From positions 1 to 64,000 of the forward strand of contig JAFSIR010000003.1 of the NCBI GenBank assembly GCA_017439715.1: a stretch of DNA of 64,000 nt, given 5' to 3'. The DNA comes from Clostridia bacterium (GTDB lineage: Bacteria; Bacillota; Clostridia; Christensenellales; QAND01). The stretch's first letter is position 1, and each line of letters opens with the position of its first letter. A program made the translations under genes and the position numbers. Below the pieces are notes generated by a model. That model saw only the letters and a list, made by a program, of their open reading frames with translations. It was not told where the DNA came from and made no database searches. Shown here piece after piece: positions 8,080-20,041 of the stretch.

Positions 8080-9114
8080 ATGGATAAAATTCGTTTGGGC
8101 AAAACTGAATTGATGGTAACGCGCACGGCCATGGGCTGCCTGCCGATCCAGCGCACGGATATGGAAATGGCAAAAAGAATCCTGCGCAAAGCGTTTGATA
8201 ACGGCATCAACTTTTTTGACACCGCCATTCGATACACCGACAGCGAAGAAAAGCTGGGCGCCGCGCTGGGCGATGTGCGCGAGCAGTATATCCTTGCTAC
8301 CAAGACTCCGGCAAAAACCAAGCAGGATGCGCTGGCTGATGTTCATAAAACGCTGGAGCGCACGCGTTCCACATATGTTGACCTGTATCAGATCCATAAC
8401 TATACCGGCGATATCGCCGCCTTTGATGATCCGAACAGCGCGTATGCCGGCCTGCTTGAAGCCAAAGAGCAGGGCCTGGTCCGCCACATCGGCATCACCA
8501 GCCATGTGCCCGCGGTTGCCAAAGCGGCCATCCTCAGCGGCAAATTTGAAACGCTGCAGTTCCCCTTCAATTATCTTTCCGGGGCGCTGGAAGATGAGCT
8601 GATTGCGCTGTGCAAAGAGCATGACATGGGCTTTATCGCCATGAAAGCGCTGTCCGGCGGTATGGTGGGCAGCGTGCCGGCCACGTTTGCCTATATCCGC
8701 CAGTATGATAACGTTGTGCCCATTTTCGGCATCCAGCACGAGTGGGAGTTGGACGAATTCCTTGCGCTGGACAAAAACCCGCCCACGGTGGACGAAGAGA
8801 TGCTCGCCCTGTTTGAAAAAGACAAAAAAGAACTGGGCAGCGAGTTCTGCCGCGCCTGCGGATACTGCATGCCCTGCCCTGTGGGCATCAACATCCCCAC
8901 GTCCGGCCGCGTTCATCTGCTGGCCACCCGCTCGCCCTATCAGCGGTTCCTCACACCGGAATTTATGGAGCAGCAAATGCGCGTAGAACAGTGCCTGCAC
9001 TGCAACCAGTGCGCTTCCCGCTGCCCCTATGGGCTGGATACGCCGACGATGCTCGCCCACCAGCACGAAAAATTTATGGCCTGGTATGAAGAGCACAAAC
9101 ACGAGGCGAAATAA
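8080..9114 (+). CDS. aldo/keto reductase with C-terminal ferredoxin-type Fe-S region
   Basis: The 344-residue protein has an aldo/keto reductase barrel with the full catalytic tetrad Asp47, Tyr52, Lys75 and His106. A Cys-rich tail follows at about 258-320 (CRACGYCMPCP and CLHCNQCASRCPYG), with spacings typical of two [4Fe-4S] clusters. Such fusions are widespread in anaerobes and are thought to couple NAD(P)H or ferredoxin electrons to reduction of an unknown carbonyl. The gene has its own promoter, is divergent from larA, and ends at a bidirectional terminator. AGGAGG lies close ahead of the ATG. Divergence from the hydroxyacid operon hints at joint control, not proof of a shared pathway. 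Confidence 0.9.
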   Translation: MDKIRLGKTELMVTRTAMGCLPIQRTDMEMAKRILRKAFDNGINFFDTAIRYTDSEEKLGAALGDVREQYILATKTPAKTKQDALADVHKTLERTRSTYVDLYQIHNYTGDIAAFDDPNSAYAGLLEAKEQGLVRHIGITSHVPAVAKAAILSGKFETLQFPFNYLSGALEDELIALCKEHDMGFIAMKALSGGMVGSVPATFAYIRQYDNVVPIFGIQHEWELDEFLALDKNPPTVDEEMLALFEKDKKELGSEFCRACGYCMPCPVGINIPTSGRVHLLATRSPYQRFLTPEFMEQQMRVEQCLHCNQCASRCPYGLDTPTMLAHQHEKFMAWYEEHKHEAK

Positions 9115-9121
9115 ACCAAAC

Positions 9122-9156
9122 AAAAAAAGGCCTGTTCTTTCAGGCCTTTTTTGTTT
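9122..9156. terminator. bidirectional terminator
   Basis: AAAAAGGCCTG and CAGGCCTTTTT flank a six-base loop (stem 9123-9150), serving the aldo/keto reductase gene and the convergent PHP gene. Confidence 0.85.
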
Positions 9157-9157
9157 T

Positions 9158-9991
9158 TTAAAGCAGTTCTTTTTCTTCCGGCGCCCAGGGATAGGTGAGA
9201 TGCGTAAACCCAAGGTTTTTGAGCATCCCGGCCGCTTCATCAAACTTCTGGTTCAGCTTTTCCACCGCATGCGCATCAGAGCTCAGGCACACACGATCCC
9301 CGCCGTAATGCCGGAACCGTTCCAGGAAAAACGCATCGGGCATGGTGCGGCCGCCCGGCGCCGTCAGCCCGGAGGTGTTCACTTCCACGATTTTGCCGCT
9401 CTGTGCGCAGGCGCGGGCCGCTTCATCCTCACATTCGCGGATCACATCCTGCGCGCAGCGGATGAGCAGGTCGTTATCCGGCAAAAACCGCTTATACACC
9501 CCGATATGGCCCACAACATCGAGCCAATCGGCCTGCAGCGTGTCAATCAATGCGGCGTGATACTGCTGCACGATTTCGCGAAATGCGGTGCCGGGCACAA
9601 GATTTTGCCAATAGGTGCGCGTAACCCATAGCCCGCCGTAAGAATGTGCCGAGCCGATCACATAATCATATTCACTCTGTTCCACCCGCTCGCGGCAGAT
9701 TTGGTCATACTCCCATTCGTAAGACACTTCGATTCCCTTGTATACGCGCAGCCCTTCTTCCCGCGCGGCGTGGATGAGCGCATCGTATCCCCGATCGTCA
9801 AAAATCTTCGGTTCGTAACCGGGATATGTTTGTTTGAACGATTCGGTGATCGGATGGATATGGTCCGCAAACCCGACCCCACGCGCTGTGCCGTTTCTTA
9901 ACAGCGCCAGATAACTTTCCATCGGTTCTTTGCAGTCTCCGGTGGAGAATGCGGTGTGCACATGGGCATCGATAAATCGGAATCGCTCCAT
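9158..9991 (-). CDS. PHP-domain phosphatase, histidinol-phosphatase HisJ/HisK-like
   Basis: The 277-residue protein starts MERFRFIDAHVHTAFSTGD. Its metal-binding motifs DAHVHT, FADH, an internal KGIEVSYE, GSAH, VGHIGVY and SSDAH appear in the order of the polymerase-and-histidinol-phosphatase superfamily. Family members of this size dephosphorylate L-histidinol phosphate or act as general phosphoesterases. No other his genes are present, so the histidine role is only likely. An in-frame ATG at 10033 exists, but the start at 9991 is chosen because AGGAGGGG lies 8 bases upstream and the protein aligns from there. It is a single gene convergent with the aldo/keto reductase. Confidence 0.82.
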   Translation of the reverse strand: MERFRFIDAHVHTAFSTGDCKEPMESYLALLRNGTARGVGFADHIHPITESFKQTYPGYEPKIFDDRGYDALIHAAREEGLRVYKGIEVSYEWEYDQICRERVEQSEYDYVIGSAHSYGGLWVTRTYWQNLVPGTAFREIVQQYHAALIDTLQADWLDVVGHIGVYKRFLPDNDLLIRCAQDVIRECEDEAARACAQSGKIVEVNTSGLTAPGGRTMPDAFFLERFRHYGGDRVCLSSDAHAVEKLNQKFDEAAGMLKNLGFTHLTYPWAPEEKELL

Positions 9992-10080
9992 AGAATCCCC
10001 TCCTATGGGATATGATAGCGTATTACCGCACATTTTCCCATCCCCCGGGAAGAAAAAAGAGATTAAATCGCGCCGTTTCC

Positions 10081-10109
10081 TTGCGTTTATCCTTCCAAAT
10101 GGCTATAAT
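10081..10109 (+). promoter_or_regulatory. sigma-A type promoter of nifJ
   Basis: TTGCGT (10081-10086), a 17-base spacer and TATAAT (10104-10109) lie about 67 bases before the ATG. Confidence 0.7.
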
Positions 10110-10149
10110 ATTGGCGATTGTGGTTGTTTGCACAAAGTTATCAACTTAA

Positions 10150-13695
<3,546 letters not shown>

Positions 13696-13708
13696 CCGAT
13701 CAACGCAA

Positions 13709-13738
13709 AGAGCCCCGCGCAAAGCGGGGCTCTTTTTC
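13709..13738 (+). terminator. intrinsic terminator after nifJ
   Basis: A perfect stem AGAGCCCCGC / GCGGGGCTCT (13709-13718 and 13724-13733) is followed by a T run. Confidence 0.88.
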
Positions 13739-13751
13739 TTTTGTTGATAAC

Positions 13752-13775
13752 AAAAAAGCGCCTTTTACAGGCGCT
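13752..13775 (-). terminator. intrinsic terminator after leuS
   Basis: AGCGCC (13757-13762) pairs with GGCGCT (13770-13775). On the minus strand the stem is followed by six T. Confidence 0.75.
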
Positions 13776-13790
13776 TTTTATGTTTTTAGT

Positions 13791-16217
13791 TTATTTGGCC
13801 ACGATGCTGACCAGGCGCTTGGGAATCACGATCACTTTCTGCACCGTTAATCCTTCGAGCGCCGCCTGCACTTTTTCATCTGCCAGTGCCGCCGCTTCAA
13901 TGGCCTTGTTGTCTGCCTGCGCTTCCACATCGAGGCGGGCACGCACACGGCCGTTCACCTGCACGGCGATGTTCACAATATCGCGCACCATGTCCGCCTC
14001 GTTGCATTCCGGCCATTTCTGCTGGAACACGGAATACTCGCCGCCCATGCGGTTAAACATTTCTTCGGCAAAATGCGGCGCAAACGGGGCCAGCATCAGC
14101 ACAAGGTCGCCCATCGCTTTCCACAGGATGGCCGCATTGTTCGCCCCGGCTTCACGGTAGCGATACAAGGCGTTCACCAATTCCATGATGCGGGCAATCG
14201 CCGTGTTGAACGACAAGCGTTCCAGGTCATCCGTAACACGGCTGACCGTGTTGGCCAACACATACAGCAGTTCTTTTTCCGCAGCGCTGGCCACTTTTTC
14301 CCCGCCCTGCGGTTTGCCGTTTTCGCATACCTGACCAACCAGGCGCTCCACTCGGTCAAGGAAGCGGGAAATGGCCTTGATGCCGTCATCATTCCAGGCG
14401 CCGCCTTCAATATAGCTAAAGCCGAACATCAGATACATGCGGAACACGTCCGACCCATACTGATCAATATAATCATCGGGGGAAACCACGTTGCCGCGGC
14501 TCTTGCTCATCTTTTCGCCGTCCGGTCCGAGGATCAGGCCCTGGTTAACCAGGCGCAGGAACGGCTCATCAAAATGCAGCAGGCCCATATCGCGCAGGGC
14601 TTTTGTGAAGAAGCGGGCATACAGCAAATGCATGCAGGCATGTTCCGCCCCGCCGATATACATATCCACCGGCAGCATCTTATCCATAATATCAATGTTG
14701 AACGCTTCTTCCGTGTTTTCGCAATCCGGATAGCGCAGGTAATACCACGAGGAGCACACAAAGGTGTCCATCGTGTCCGCATCGCGCCGGGCGGGCTGGC
14801 CGCATACCGGGCAGGTAACGTTCATGAACGCTTCGTTTTTCAGCAGCGGGCTGGTGCCGTCGGGCGTGAAATCCACATCATACGGCAGCTCAACAGGCAG
14901 CTGATCTTCCGGCACAGGCACCACGCCGCAATGCTCACAATGGATCATCGGGATGGGGGCACCCCAATACCGCTGTCGGGAGATCAGCCAGTCGCGCATG
15001 CGGTAGTTCACCTTCAGCTTGCCCATGCCTTTCTCTTCCAGCGCTGCCACAATAGCGCCAATGCCTTTGGTGTTTTCCATGCCGTCAAACCCGGGAGAGT
15101 TGATCAGCTTGCCGCTGCCGATATACGGCAGGCCCTCGCCGCCTTCCACCACGCGCTCGATGGGCAGGTCATATTTAAGTGCAAATTCATAGTCGCGCTC
15201 GTCATGCGCAGGCACGGCCATAACCGCACCCGTGCCGTAAGAGAACAATACATAGTCTGCGATCCAGATCGGCACTTTGCGCCCATTGATGGGGTTGATC
15301 GCGTATCCGCCGGTGAACACGCCGGTTTTTTCACGCGCGGTAGACAGGCGGTCAATATCCGAAGCGCCAGCAGCATACTCGCGGTATTGGTCAACCGCTT
15401 CTTTTTGCTCGGGCGTGGTGATGCTGTCAACCAGCGGATGCTCGGGGGCCAGCACGCAATAGGTATTGCCGAACAGCGTGTCCGCCCGCGTGGTGAACAC
15501 GGGGAAGGAACCGCCATTTTCCAGGCTGAAGGTGATCTCCGCGCCTTCGGAGCGGCCGATCCAGTTCACCTGCATGGCTTTGATACGCTCCGGCCAGTCC
15601 AGCTTGGGCAGGTCGGCCAGCAGTTCATCGGCATATTGGGTGATGCGGAAGAACCACTGAGTCAGGTTGCGGCGGGTAACGGCCGTGTGGCAGCGCTCGC
15701 AGCAGCCGTCCACCACCTGCTCGTTGGCAAGCACGGTGTTGCAGGACGGGCACCAGTTGACCGGCGCTTCCTTGCGGTACGCCAGCCCGTTTTTATACAG
15801 CTGCAAGAACAGCCACTGGGTCCATTTATAATACCCGGGATCACAGGTTTTCACCGTGTGGTTCCAGTCAAACGAGCCGCCAATGTTGCGCAGCTGCTCT
15901 TCCATGATCTCCATGTTTGCATACGTGCTGTCCTTGGGGTGGATGCCCGTTTTGATCGCGTAGTTTTCAGCGGGCAGGCCGAACGCGTCAAACCCCATGG
16001 GATGGAACACGTTGTATCCCTGCATCCGTTTGAAGCGGGCAAAAGAATCCGCCGGTCCATAGTTATACCAATGCCCAATATGCAGCTTTGCAGCCGAGGG
16101 ATAAGAAAACATTTCCAGCACATATTTTTTCTCGCCCGGCTGATTGGGATCAAACGAATAAAGCTTCGTTTCTTCCCATTTCTTTTCCCATTTCTTTTCC
16201 ATTGCGCGATAGTCCAT
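13791..16217 (-). CDS. leuS: leucyl-tRNA synthetase
   Basis: The 808-residue class I synthetase charges tRNA-Leu. HIGH is at residues 46-49 (KLHIGH) and KMSKS near 568 ([11 protein letters not shown]). Between them lie zinc-ribbon Cys pairs (CPSC and CERC), a large CP1 editing domain and the WYYLRYPD motif. The length matches bacterial LeuRS. In-frame ATGs at 16286 and 16223 were rejected: only the ATG at 16217 ([10 protein letters not shown]) has its GGGAG site 7 bases upstream. A TATAAT with extended TG lies at 16275-16280, so the leader is under 60 bases and cannot hold a T-box. The gene is monocistronic, convergent with nifJ. Confidence 0.96.
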   Translation of the reverse strand: MDYRAMEKKWEKKWEETKLYSFDPNQPGEKKYVLEMFSYPSAAKLHIGHWYNYGPADSFARFKRMQGYNVFHPMGFDAFGLPAENYAIKTGIHPKDSTYANMEIMEEQLRNIGGSFDWNHTVKTCDPGYYKWTQWLFLQLYKNGLAYRKEAPVNWCPSCNTVLANEQVVDGCCERCHTAVTRRNLTQWFFRITQYADELLADLPKLDWPERIKAMQVNWIGRSEGAEITFSLENGGSFPVFTTRADTLFGNTYCVLAPEHPLVDSITTPEQKEAVDQYREYAAGASDIDRLSTAREKTGVFTGGYAINPINGRKVPIWIADYVLFSYGTGAVMAVPAHDERDYEFALKYDLPIERVVEGGEGLPYIGSGKLINSPGFDGMENTKGIGAIVAALEEKGMGKLKVNYRMRDWLISRQRYWGAPIPMIHCEHCGVVPVPEDQLPVELPYDVDFTPDGTSPLLKNEAFMNVTCPVCGQPARRDADTMDTFVCSSWYYLRYPDCENTEEAFNIDIMDKMLPVDMYIGGAEHACMHLLYARFFTKALRDMGLLHFDEPFLRLVNQGLILGPDGEKMSKSRGNVVSPDDYIDQYGSDVFRMYLMFGFSYIEGGAWNDDGIKAISRFLDRVERLVGQVCENGKPQGGEKVASAAEKELLYVLANTVSRVTDDLERLSFNTAIARIMELVNALYRYREAGANNAAILWKAMGDLVLMLAPFAPHFAEEMFNRMGGEYSVFQQKWPECNEADMVRDIVNIAVQVNGRVRARLDVEAQADNKAIEAAALADEKVQAALEGLTVQKVIVIPKRLVSIVAK

Positions 16218-16274
16218 CGCCATTCTCCCATCCTGTGCAGCGCCTTGCGCGCCGCACACACAATAATCTATCGC

Positions 16275-16280
16275 ATTATA
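16275..16280 (-). promoter_or_regulatory. extended -10 element of leuS
   Basis: On the minus strand TATAAT is preceded by TGG, giving an extended -10. No strong -35 is seen. Confidence 0.5.
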
Positions 16281-16294
16281 CCACATTCATTCTC

Positions 16295-16324
16295 TTGTGT
16301 GTATCCATCCATGCATGGTATATT
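16295..16324 (+). promoter_or_regulatory. promoter of the DUF1015 gene
   Basis: TTGTGT (16295-16300) and TATATT (16319-16324) are 18 bases apart, about 60 bases before the start codon. Confidence 0.45.
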
Positions 16325-16385
16325 AAGGAACATATCCTATTTTTTGTTTGTGCGATTGTTTTTTTGCTGGAAAGGAGCGTTTTAA

Positions 16386-17663
16386 ATGCGCAGTTTTGCT
16401 CAACTGGGGGTCCGGTTTCCTTCGCTGCTCGTGCCGCGCAGCCGACACTCTCTTGAAAAGTGGTGTGTGATCGCCTGCGACCAATATACCAGCGACCTTG
16501 ATTATTGGCAGGCAGCCGATGCGGCGGTGGGCAGCAGCCCGTCAGCGCTCAGGCTGGTGCTGCCGGAAGTGTATCTGAAAAGCGCGGATCTGGAAAATCG
16601 CCTTTCTTCCTGCGCAGAAGCCATGCACCGATATCTTAACGATGGGGTGCTGGAAGCGCTGCCCGAAGGGTTCATGCTCGTTCAGCGCCGTTTTGCTTCA
16701 GGCCAGGTGCGCACAGGCCTTGTTGTGGCGCTTGATCTTGAACGCTATTCTTACGATCATGCGGATAAAACGTTGATCCGCAGCACGGAGGACACCATTC
16801 CCGATAGGATTCCCCCGCGCCTTAAGATCCGCGCACATGCACCGCTTGAACTGCCGCATATCATGGTATTGATCGACGATCCGAACCACACGGTGATCGA
16901 CCCGCTTGTGTCCGCCGATCTTGCCACCGTGTATGACAGCGATCTTGCTTTTAACATGGGGCATATAACCGGGCGTTTTGTGCCGCCCGAGCAGGCCGGC
17001 GGCGTGCTTTGCGCTCTCAACGCGCTGTATGATGCAATGCCCGCGCCCGAAGGCGGCGATCCCATGCTGTTTGCCATGGGCGATGGCAACCATTCCTTTG
17101 CCACGGCCCGTGCGCATTGGCACAACGTTCGCAGCACGCTCACGGAAGCCGAGCGCCTGGACCATCCGGCCCGGTTTGCGCTGTGCGAGCTGGTGAACAT
17201 TCACGATCCCGGCCTTGCCTTTGAAGCGATCCACCGCGTGGTGTTTAACAGCGGCGGGACTGAAGCGGTATCCCGGGCCCTTGAGCGGCTGGGGATCCCC
17301 GCTGTGTTCCATGATGAAACGGCACCGGGCCAGCAAATCCGCCTGATCTGCGCCGGCCGGGAAACGCTGCTCACCCTGCCCAAACCGCCCTGCGCAGTGG
17401 ATGCCGGGTCCGTTGATGTGATCATTGCCGAAATGATAAAAGCCGATGCGCAGGCAACGGTGGATTATATCCACGGCGAAGCGGAAGTGCGCAGATACGG
17501 TGCACAGGCAGGCAACATCGGGTTTTTGCTGCAAGGGGTCACAAAATCTGCGCTGTTCCCCACGGTGGGCGCGTTCGGCCCGCTGCCGCGCAAAGCGTTT
17601 TCCATGGGCAGCGCGGATGAAAAACGCTGTTATCTGGAAGCGCGCGCCATTGATCGGATTTGA
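16386..17663 (+). CDS. DUF1015 family protein
   Basis: The 425-residue protein has the hallmarks of the DUF1015 family. The N-terminal part reads VPRSRHSLEKW and CDQYTSD, the central signature AMGDGNHSFATA corresponds to the usual DGHHR-like motif, and a C-terminal PRKAFSMGS segment follows. The family has no firmly established biochemical role that I can vouch for; members often sit beside amino-acid biosynthesis genes. Here the next gene is an aspartate kinase whose -35 box begins inside this gene's last codons. GGAAAGGAG lies ahead of the ATG. The protein is soluble, with no signal peptide or membrane segment. The function is left open. Confidence 0.85.
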   Translation: MRSFAQLGVRFPSLLVPRSRHSLEKWCVIACDQYTSDLDYWQAADAAVGSSPSALRLVLPEVYLKSADLENRLSSCAEAMHRYLNDGVLEALPEGFMLVQRRFASGQVRTGLVVALDLERYSYDHADKTLIRSTEDTIPDRIPPRLKIRAHAPLELPHIMVLIDDPNHTVIDPLVSADLATVYDSDLAFNMGHITGRFVPPEQAGGVLCALNALYDAMPAPEGGDPMLFAMGDGNHSFATARAHWHNVRSTLTEAERLDHPARFALCELVNIHDPGLAFEAIHRVVFNSGGTEAVSRALERLGIPAVFHDETAPGQQIRLICAGRETLLTLPKPPCAVDAGSVDVIIAEMIKADAQATVDYIHGEAEVRRYGAQAGNIGFLLQGVTKSALFPTVGAFGPLPRKAFSMGSADEKRCYLEARAIDRI

Positions 17664-17688
17664 CACCGGGCGCCCCTGCGCCTATAAT
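17660..17688 (+). promoter_or_regulatory. perfect consensus sigma-A promoter of aspartate kinase
   Basis: TTGACA (17660-17665), exactly 17 bases and TATAAT (17683-17688) match the consensus at every position. The -35 box overlaps the stop codon of the upstream gene. Confidence 0.88.
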
Positions 17689-17724
17689 TAAAACACATTG
17701 CATACGCATTTGGAGGGTTTTTCC

Positions 17725-19041
17725 ATGGCCGTTAAAGTAGCCAAATTCGGCGGCAGTTCTCTTGCCACCGCCCAGCAGTTCGAGCGGGTAGCCGCGATCA
17801 TTCGGTCCGATGCAGACCGCCGTTATGTTGTTCCGTCCGCACCCGGCAAAGCACCCGGGTTGAACGAAAAGGTAACCGATATGCTCTATGCCTGCCAGCG
17901 TGAAGCGGCGGCGGGCCGCGCCGAGCAGGCGCGCGCCGTGTTTGCCCGCATTGCAGCGCGGTATACCGGCATCATAGAGGGGCTTGGCCTGTCGTATGAC
18001 CTTGCACCGGCACTGAACGAAGTGTGGGCCAACATTGCCAACGGCGCTGATGCGGATTATGCCGCTAGCCGCGGCGAGTATCTCAACGGCCTGGTGTTGG
18101 CCGACCTGTTGGGGTATGATTTTGTTGACCCGGCAAACTGTATCGTGTTCACGGCCGACGGCGTGTTTGATGAAGCCGCCACGCAGGAAAAAGCATCGGC
18201 CCTTTTGAGCGCGCACAGCCGCGCCGTTGTGCCAGGTTTCTATGGGGCCCGGCCGGACGGCAGTGTAAAAACCTTCTCCCGCGGCGGCAGCGATATCACG
18301 GGCGCCATTGTGGCCCGCGCCGTGAACGCTGATATTTATGAGAACTGGACGGATGTTTCCGGCTTTAAAATGGCCGACCCGCGGATCGTGAACGACCCGA
18401 AAACCATCCCCGTTGTGTCTTATCAGGAGCTGCGCGAGCTTTCGTATATGGGCGCAAACGTGCTGCATGAAGACAGTATCTTCCCCGTGCGCAAAAGCGG
18501 CATTCCCATTCAGGTGAAAAACACCAACCGCCCGGAAGACCCCGGCACCATGATCGTGTCCGAAGTGAACGGGCCTGCGGCAGGGATCACCGGCATTGCC
18601 GGCCGCAAGGGCATGAGCATCTTCCATATTGAAAAAGATAAAATGAACAATGAGCTCGGCTTTGGCCGCCGTGTGCTCAGCGTTTTTGAAAAATACGGCG
18701 TTTCCTTTGAGCATTTGCCCACCGGCATCGACACCATGTCTGTTGTGGTGCAAACGGCATCGCTCAACGGCCGTGAAGAAACCATCATGCAGGAGATTCA
18801 GGCGCTGTGCGCGCCCGAAGTGATCGAAGTGTCCGATAAAGTTGCGCTGATCGCCACGGTTGGCCGCGGCATGATCCGCCAGGTGGGCACCTGTGCGCGG
18901 CTGTTCACTGCGCTTGGCAACGCGGGCATCAACATCCGCATGATCGACCAGGGATCGAGTGAGATTAACATCATCGTTGGCATCGATGAATCGGATTTTG
19001 AAACCGCCATCCGCGCGATCTACGGTGCGTTTGCCCAGTAA
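17725..19041 (+). CDS. lysC: aspartate kinase
   Basis: The 438-residue enzyme phosphorylates L-aspartate, the entry to lysine, threonine and methionine synthesis and to diaminopimelate and dipicolinate. KFGGSSLA lies at the N-terminus. The kinase core has SRGEYLNG, the TFSRGGSDITGA motif and the TDVSGFKMADPR loop. Two ACT domains occupy roughly 295-438 (EKDKMNNELGFGRRVLSVFEKYGVS and IATVGRGMIRQVGTCARLFTALG), so feedback control by an end-product amino acid is likely. The ATG at 17725 is chosen over one at 17698 because GGAGGG lies 7 bases before it. It is transcribed from a perfect consensus promoter and ends at a terminator. No dapA, asd or hom gene is adjacent. Confidence 0.93.
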   Translation: MAVKVAKFGGSSLATAQQFERVAAIIRSDADRRYVVPSAPGKAPGLNEKVTDMLYACQREAAAGRAEQARAVFARIAARYTGIIEGLGLSYDLAPALNEVWANIANGADADYAASRGEYLNGLVLADLLGYDFVDPANCIVFTADGVFDEAATQEKASALLSAHSRAVVPGFYGARPDGSVKTFSRGGSDITGAIVARAVNADIYENWTDVSGFKMADPRIVNDPKTIPVVSYQELRELSYMGANVLHEDSIFPVRKSGIPIQVKNTNRPEDPGTMIVSEVNGPAAGITGIAGRKGMSIFHIEKDKMNNELGFGRRVLSVFEKYGVSFEHLPTGIDTMSVVVQTASLNGREETIMQEIQALCAPEVIEVSDKVALIATVGRGMIRQVGTCARLFTALGNAGINIRMIDQGSSEINIIVGIDESDFETAIRAIYGAFAQ

Positions 19042-19061
19042 GCAAACCCATAGAACGATGG

Positions 19062-19092
19062 ATCCGGCCTATGATATAGGCCGGATTCTTTT
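19062..19092 (+). terminator. intrinsic terminator after lysC
   Basis: ATCCGGCCTAT / ATAGGCCGGAT flank a three-base loop (19062-19086) and are followed by TCTTTT. Confidence 0.85.
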
Positions 19093-19135
19093 GCAATGGG
19101 AAAGGCGCCCTTTTGCCTGTTTCATCAATTGGAAT

Positions 19136-19303
19136 TTACTTGCCCTCTTTATCCCGTTTGGACGCTAGAATGATTGAACCGACAAGCAAGGCAACACCAA
19201 GGGTGAAAAACACACACCCAGCTACTGTGTTCAACTGATTTGCAAAGAAACCAATCATTCCACTGCCTGCCGCACAACAGATCACATGAAATGCCTTTTT
19301 CAT
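19136..19303 (-). CDS. small membrane protein, 55 residues
   Basis: On the minus strand an ATG at 19303 opens a 55-residue frame beginning MKKAFHVICCAAGSGMIGFF and ending SKRDKEGK. Two hydrophobic stretches, about residues 6-20 and 29-47, are separated by a short polar turn (ANQLNT). The result is a helical hairpin with positive residues at both ends. A GGAGGA ribosome site lies 8 bases before the start, the best evidence that it is translated. It occupies the otherwise empty gap between the lysC terminator and the radical SAM terminator. I do not recognise a family, and its base composition is lower in GC than its neighbours. Confidence 0.6.
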   Translation of the reverse strand: MKKAFHVICCAAGSGMIGFFANQLNTVAGCVFFTLGVALLVGSIILASKRDKEGK

Positions 19304-19373
19304 AGCATCGTTCCTCCAAATTCAAGTTTATCGGTCTGTTCGATTACATACTATCATGCCAAAGCAACTTATA

Positions 19374-19407
19374 CAAAAACAGACACGGCAGCACACCCGC
19401 CGTGTCT
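19374..19407 (-). terminator. intrinsic terminator of the comB-metG-tatD-radical SAM operon
   Basis: AGACACGGC (19381-19389) pairs perfectly with GCCGTGTCT (19399-19407). On the minus strand GTTTTTGTAT follows. Confidence 0.8.
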
Positions 19408-19426
19408 GTTCATTATGCTCATTGTT

Positions 19427-20038
19427 TTATTCCGCGTCCGGCTCGATCCATTCGCGCACCCGCAGCTTCACACCGCAGCGCTCGGCAATCTGCCGGCAGC
19501 GGGCAATTTCTTCTTCGCCAATGGTGTCCACCACGGAGAAAAGCACGTTGGGCACATGCGCTGCCGCTTTTTCGGCAAACGCAAGCATCCCTTCAAACGC
19601 TTCCGGGCCAAACTTGCTGTGGCACACCGCGTCATACACCTTTGCATCTGAAGCGTTGAGAGAGATGGACAGCGTGTCCACCAGGCCTGCCAGTTCAGGC
19701 GTAACATCGCGCCCATACATCAGATTTGCCAGGCCGTTTGTGTTGATGCGCACAGGCTTGCCCTGCTGTTTTACATAAGCGGCCACGGTTTTGATCGCGT
19801 CCAGCCGCTCCATCGGCTCGCCAAACCCGCAGAACACCACTTCTTTATAGCTGTTCAGCCCCGTTTGCTCCATTTGCGCGATCACTTCCTGCGCGCTCGG
19901 CTCCCTGTCCAGCCACAGATGGTGGCCGCCGATCCCATCGCTCCCGTTGCGGATGCAAAAATCACACGCATTGCAGCAGCGATTGGTAAGGTTCACATAC
20001 AGGTTGCCGTCCATATCATAAATGAAAGTCAATCCCAT
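19427..20038 (-). CDS. TatD-associated radical SAM protein
   Basis: The 203-residue protein binds a [4Fe-4S] cluster through Cys21, Cys25 and Cys28 (CX3CX2C in RCCNACDFC). It carries the GFGEPME motif for S-adenosylmethionine, and INTNGLANL further on. It is only about two-thirds of a normal radical SAM barrel and has no extra Cys-rich C-terminal domain. This matches the short radical SAM family described as linked to TatD, whose reaction is not known. The tatD gene ends three bases upstream, and metG precedes that. The three genes form one transcript ending at 19374-19407. A role in tRNA or nucleotide metabolism is suggested only by this neighbourhood. Confidence 0.85.
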   Translation of the reverse strand: MGLTFIYDMDGNLYVNLTNRCCNACDFCIRNGSDGIGGHHLWLDREPSAQEVIAQMEQTGLNSYKEVVFCGFGEPMERLDAIKTVAAYVKQQGKPVRINTNGLANLMYGRDVTPELAGLVDTLSISLNASDAKVYDAVCHSKFGPEAFEGMLAFAEKAAAHVPNVLFSVVDTIGEEEIARCRQIAERCGVKLRVREWIEPDAE

Positions 20039-20041
20039 TGT

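Noticed and set aside
10031-10053. Noc-type binding site near CCCGGGAA
   Set aside because: Only half of the ATTTCCCGGGAAAT palindrome is present; it may be chance.
16218-16300. T-box riboswitch before leuS (also considered before alaS and metG)
   Set aside because: Leaders are too short, and no T-box core sequence or specifier stem is visible.
14073-16385. Long plus-strand frame opposite leuS
   Set aside because: leuS motifs are intact on the minus strand. The antisense product shows no recognisable domain and has no start signal.
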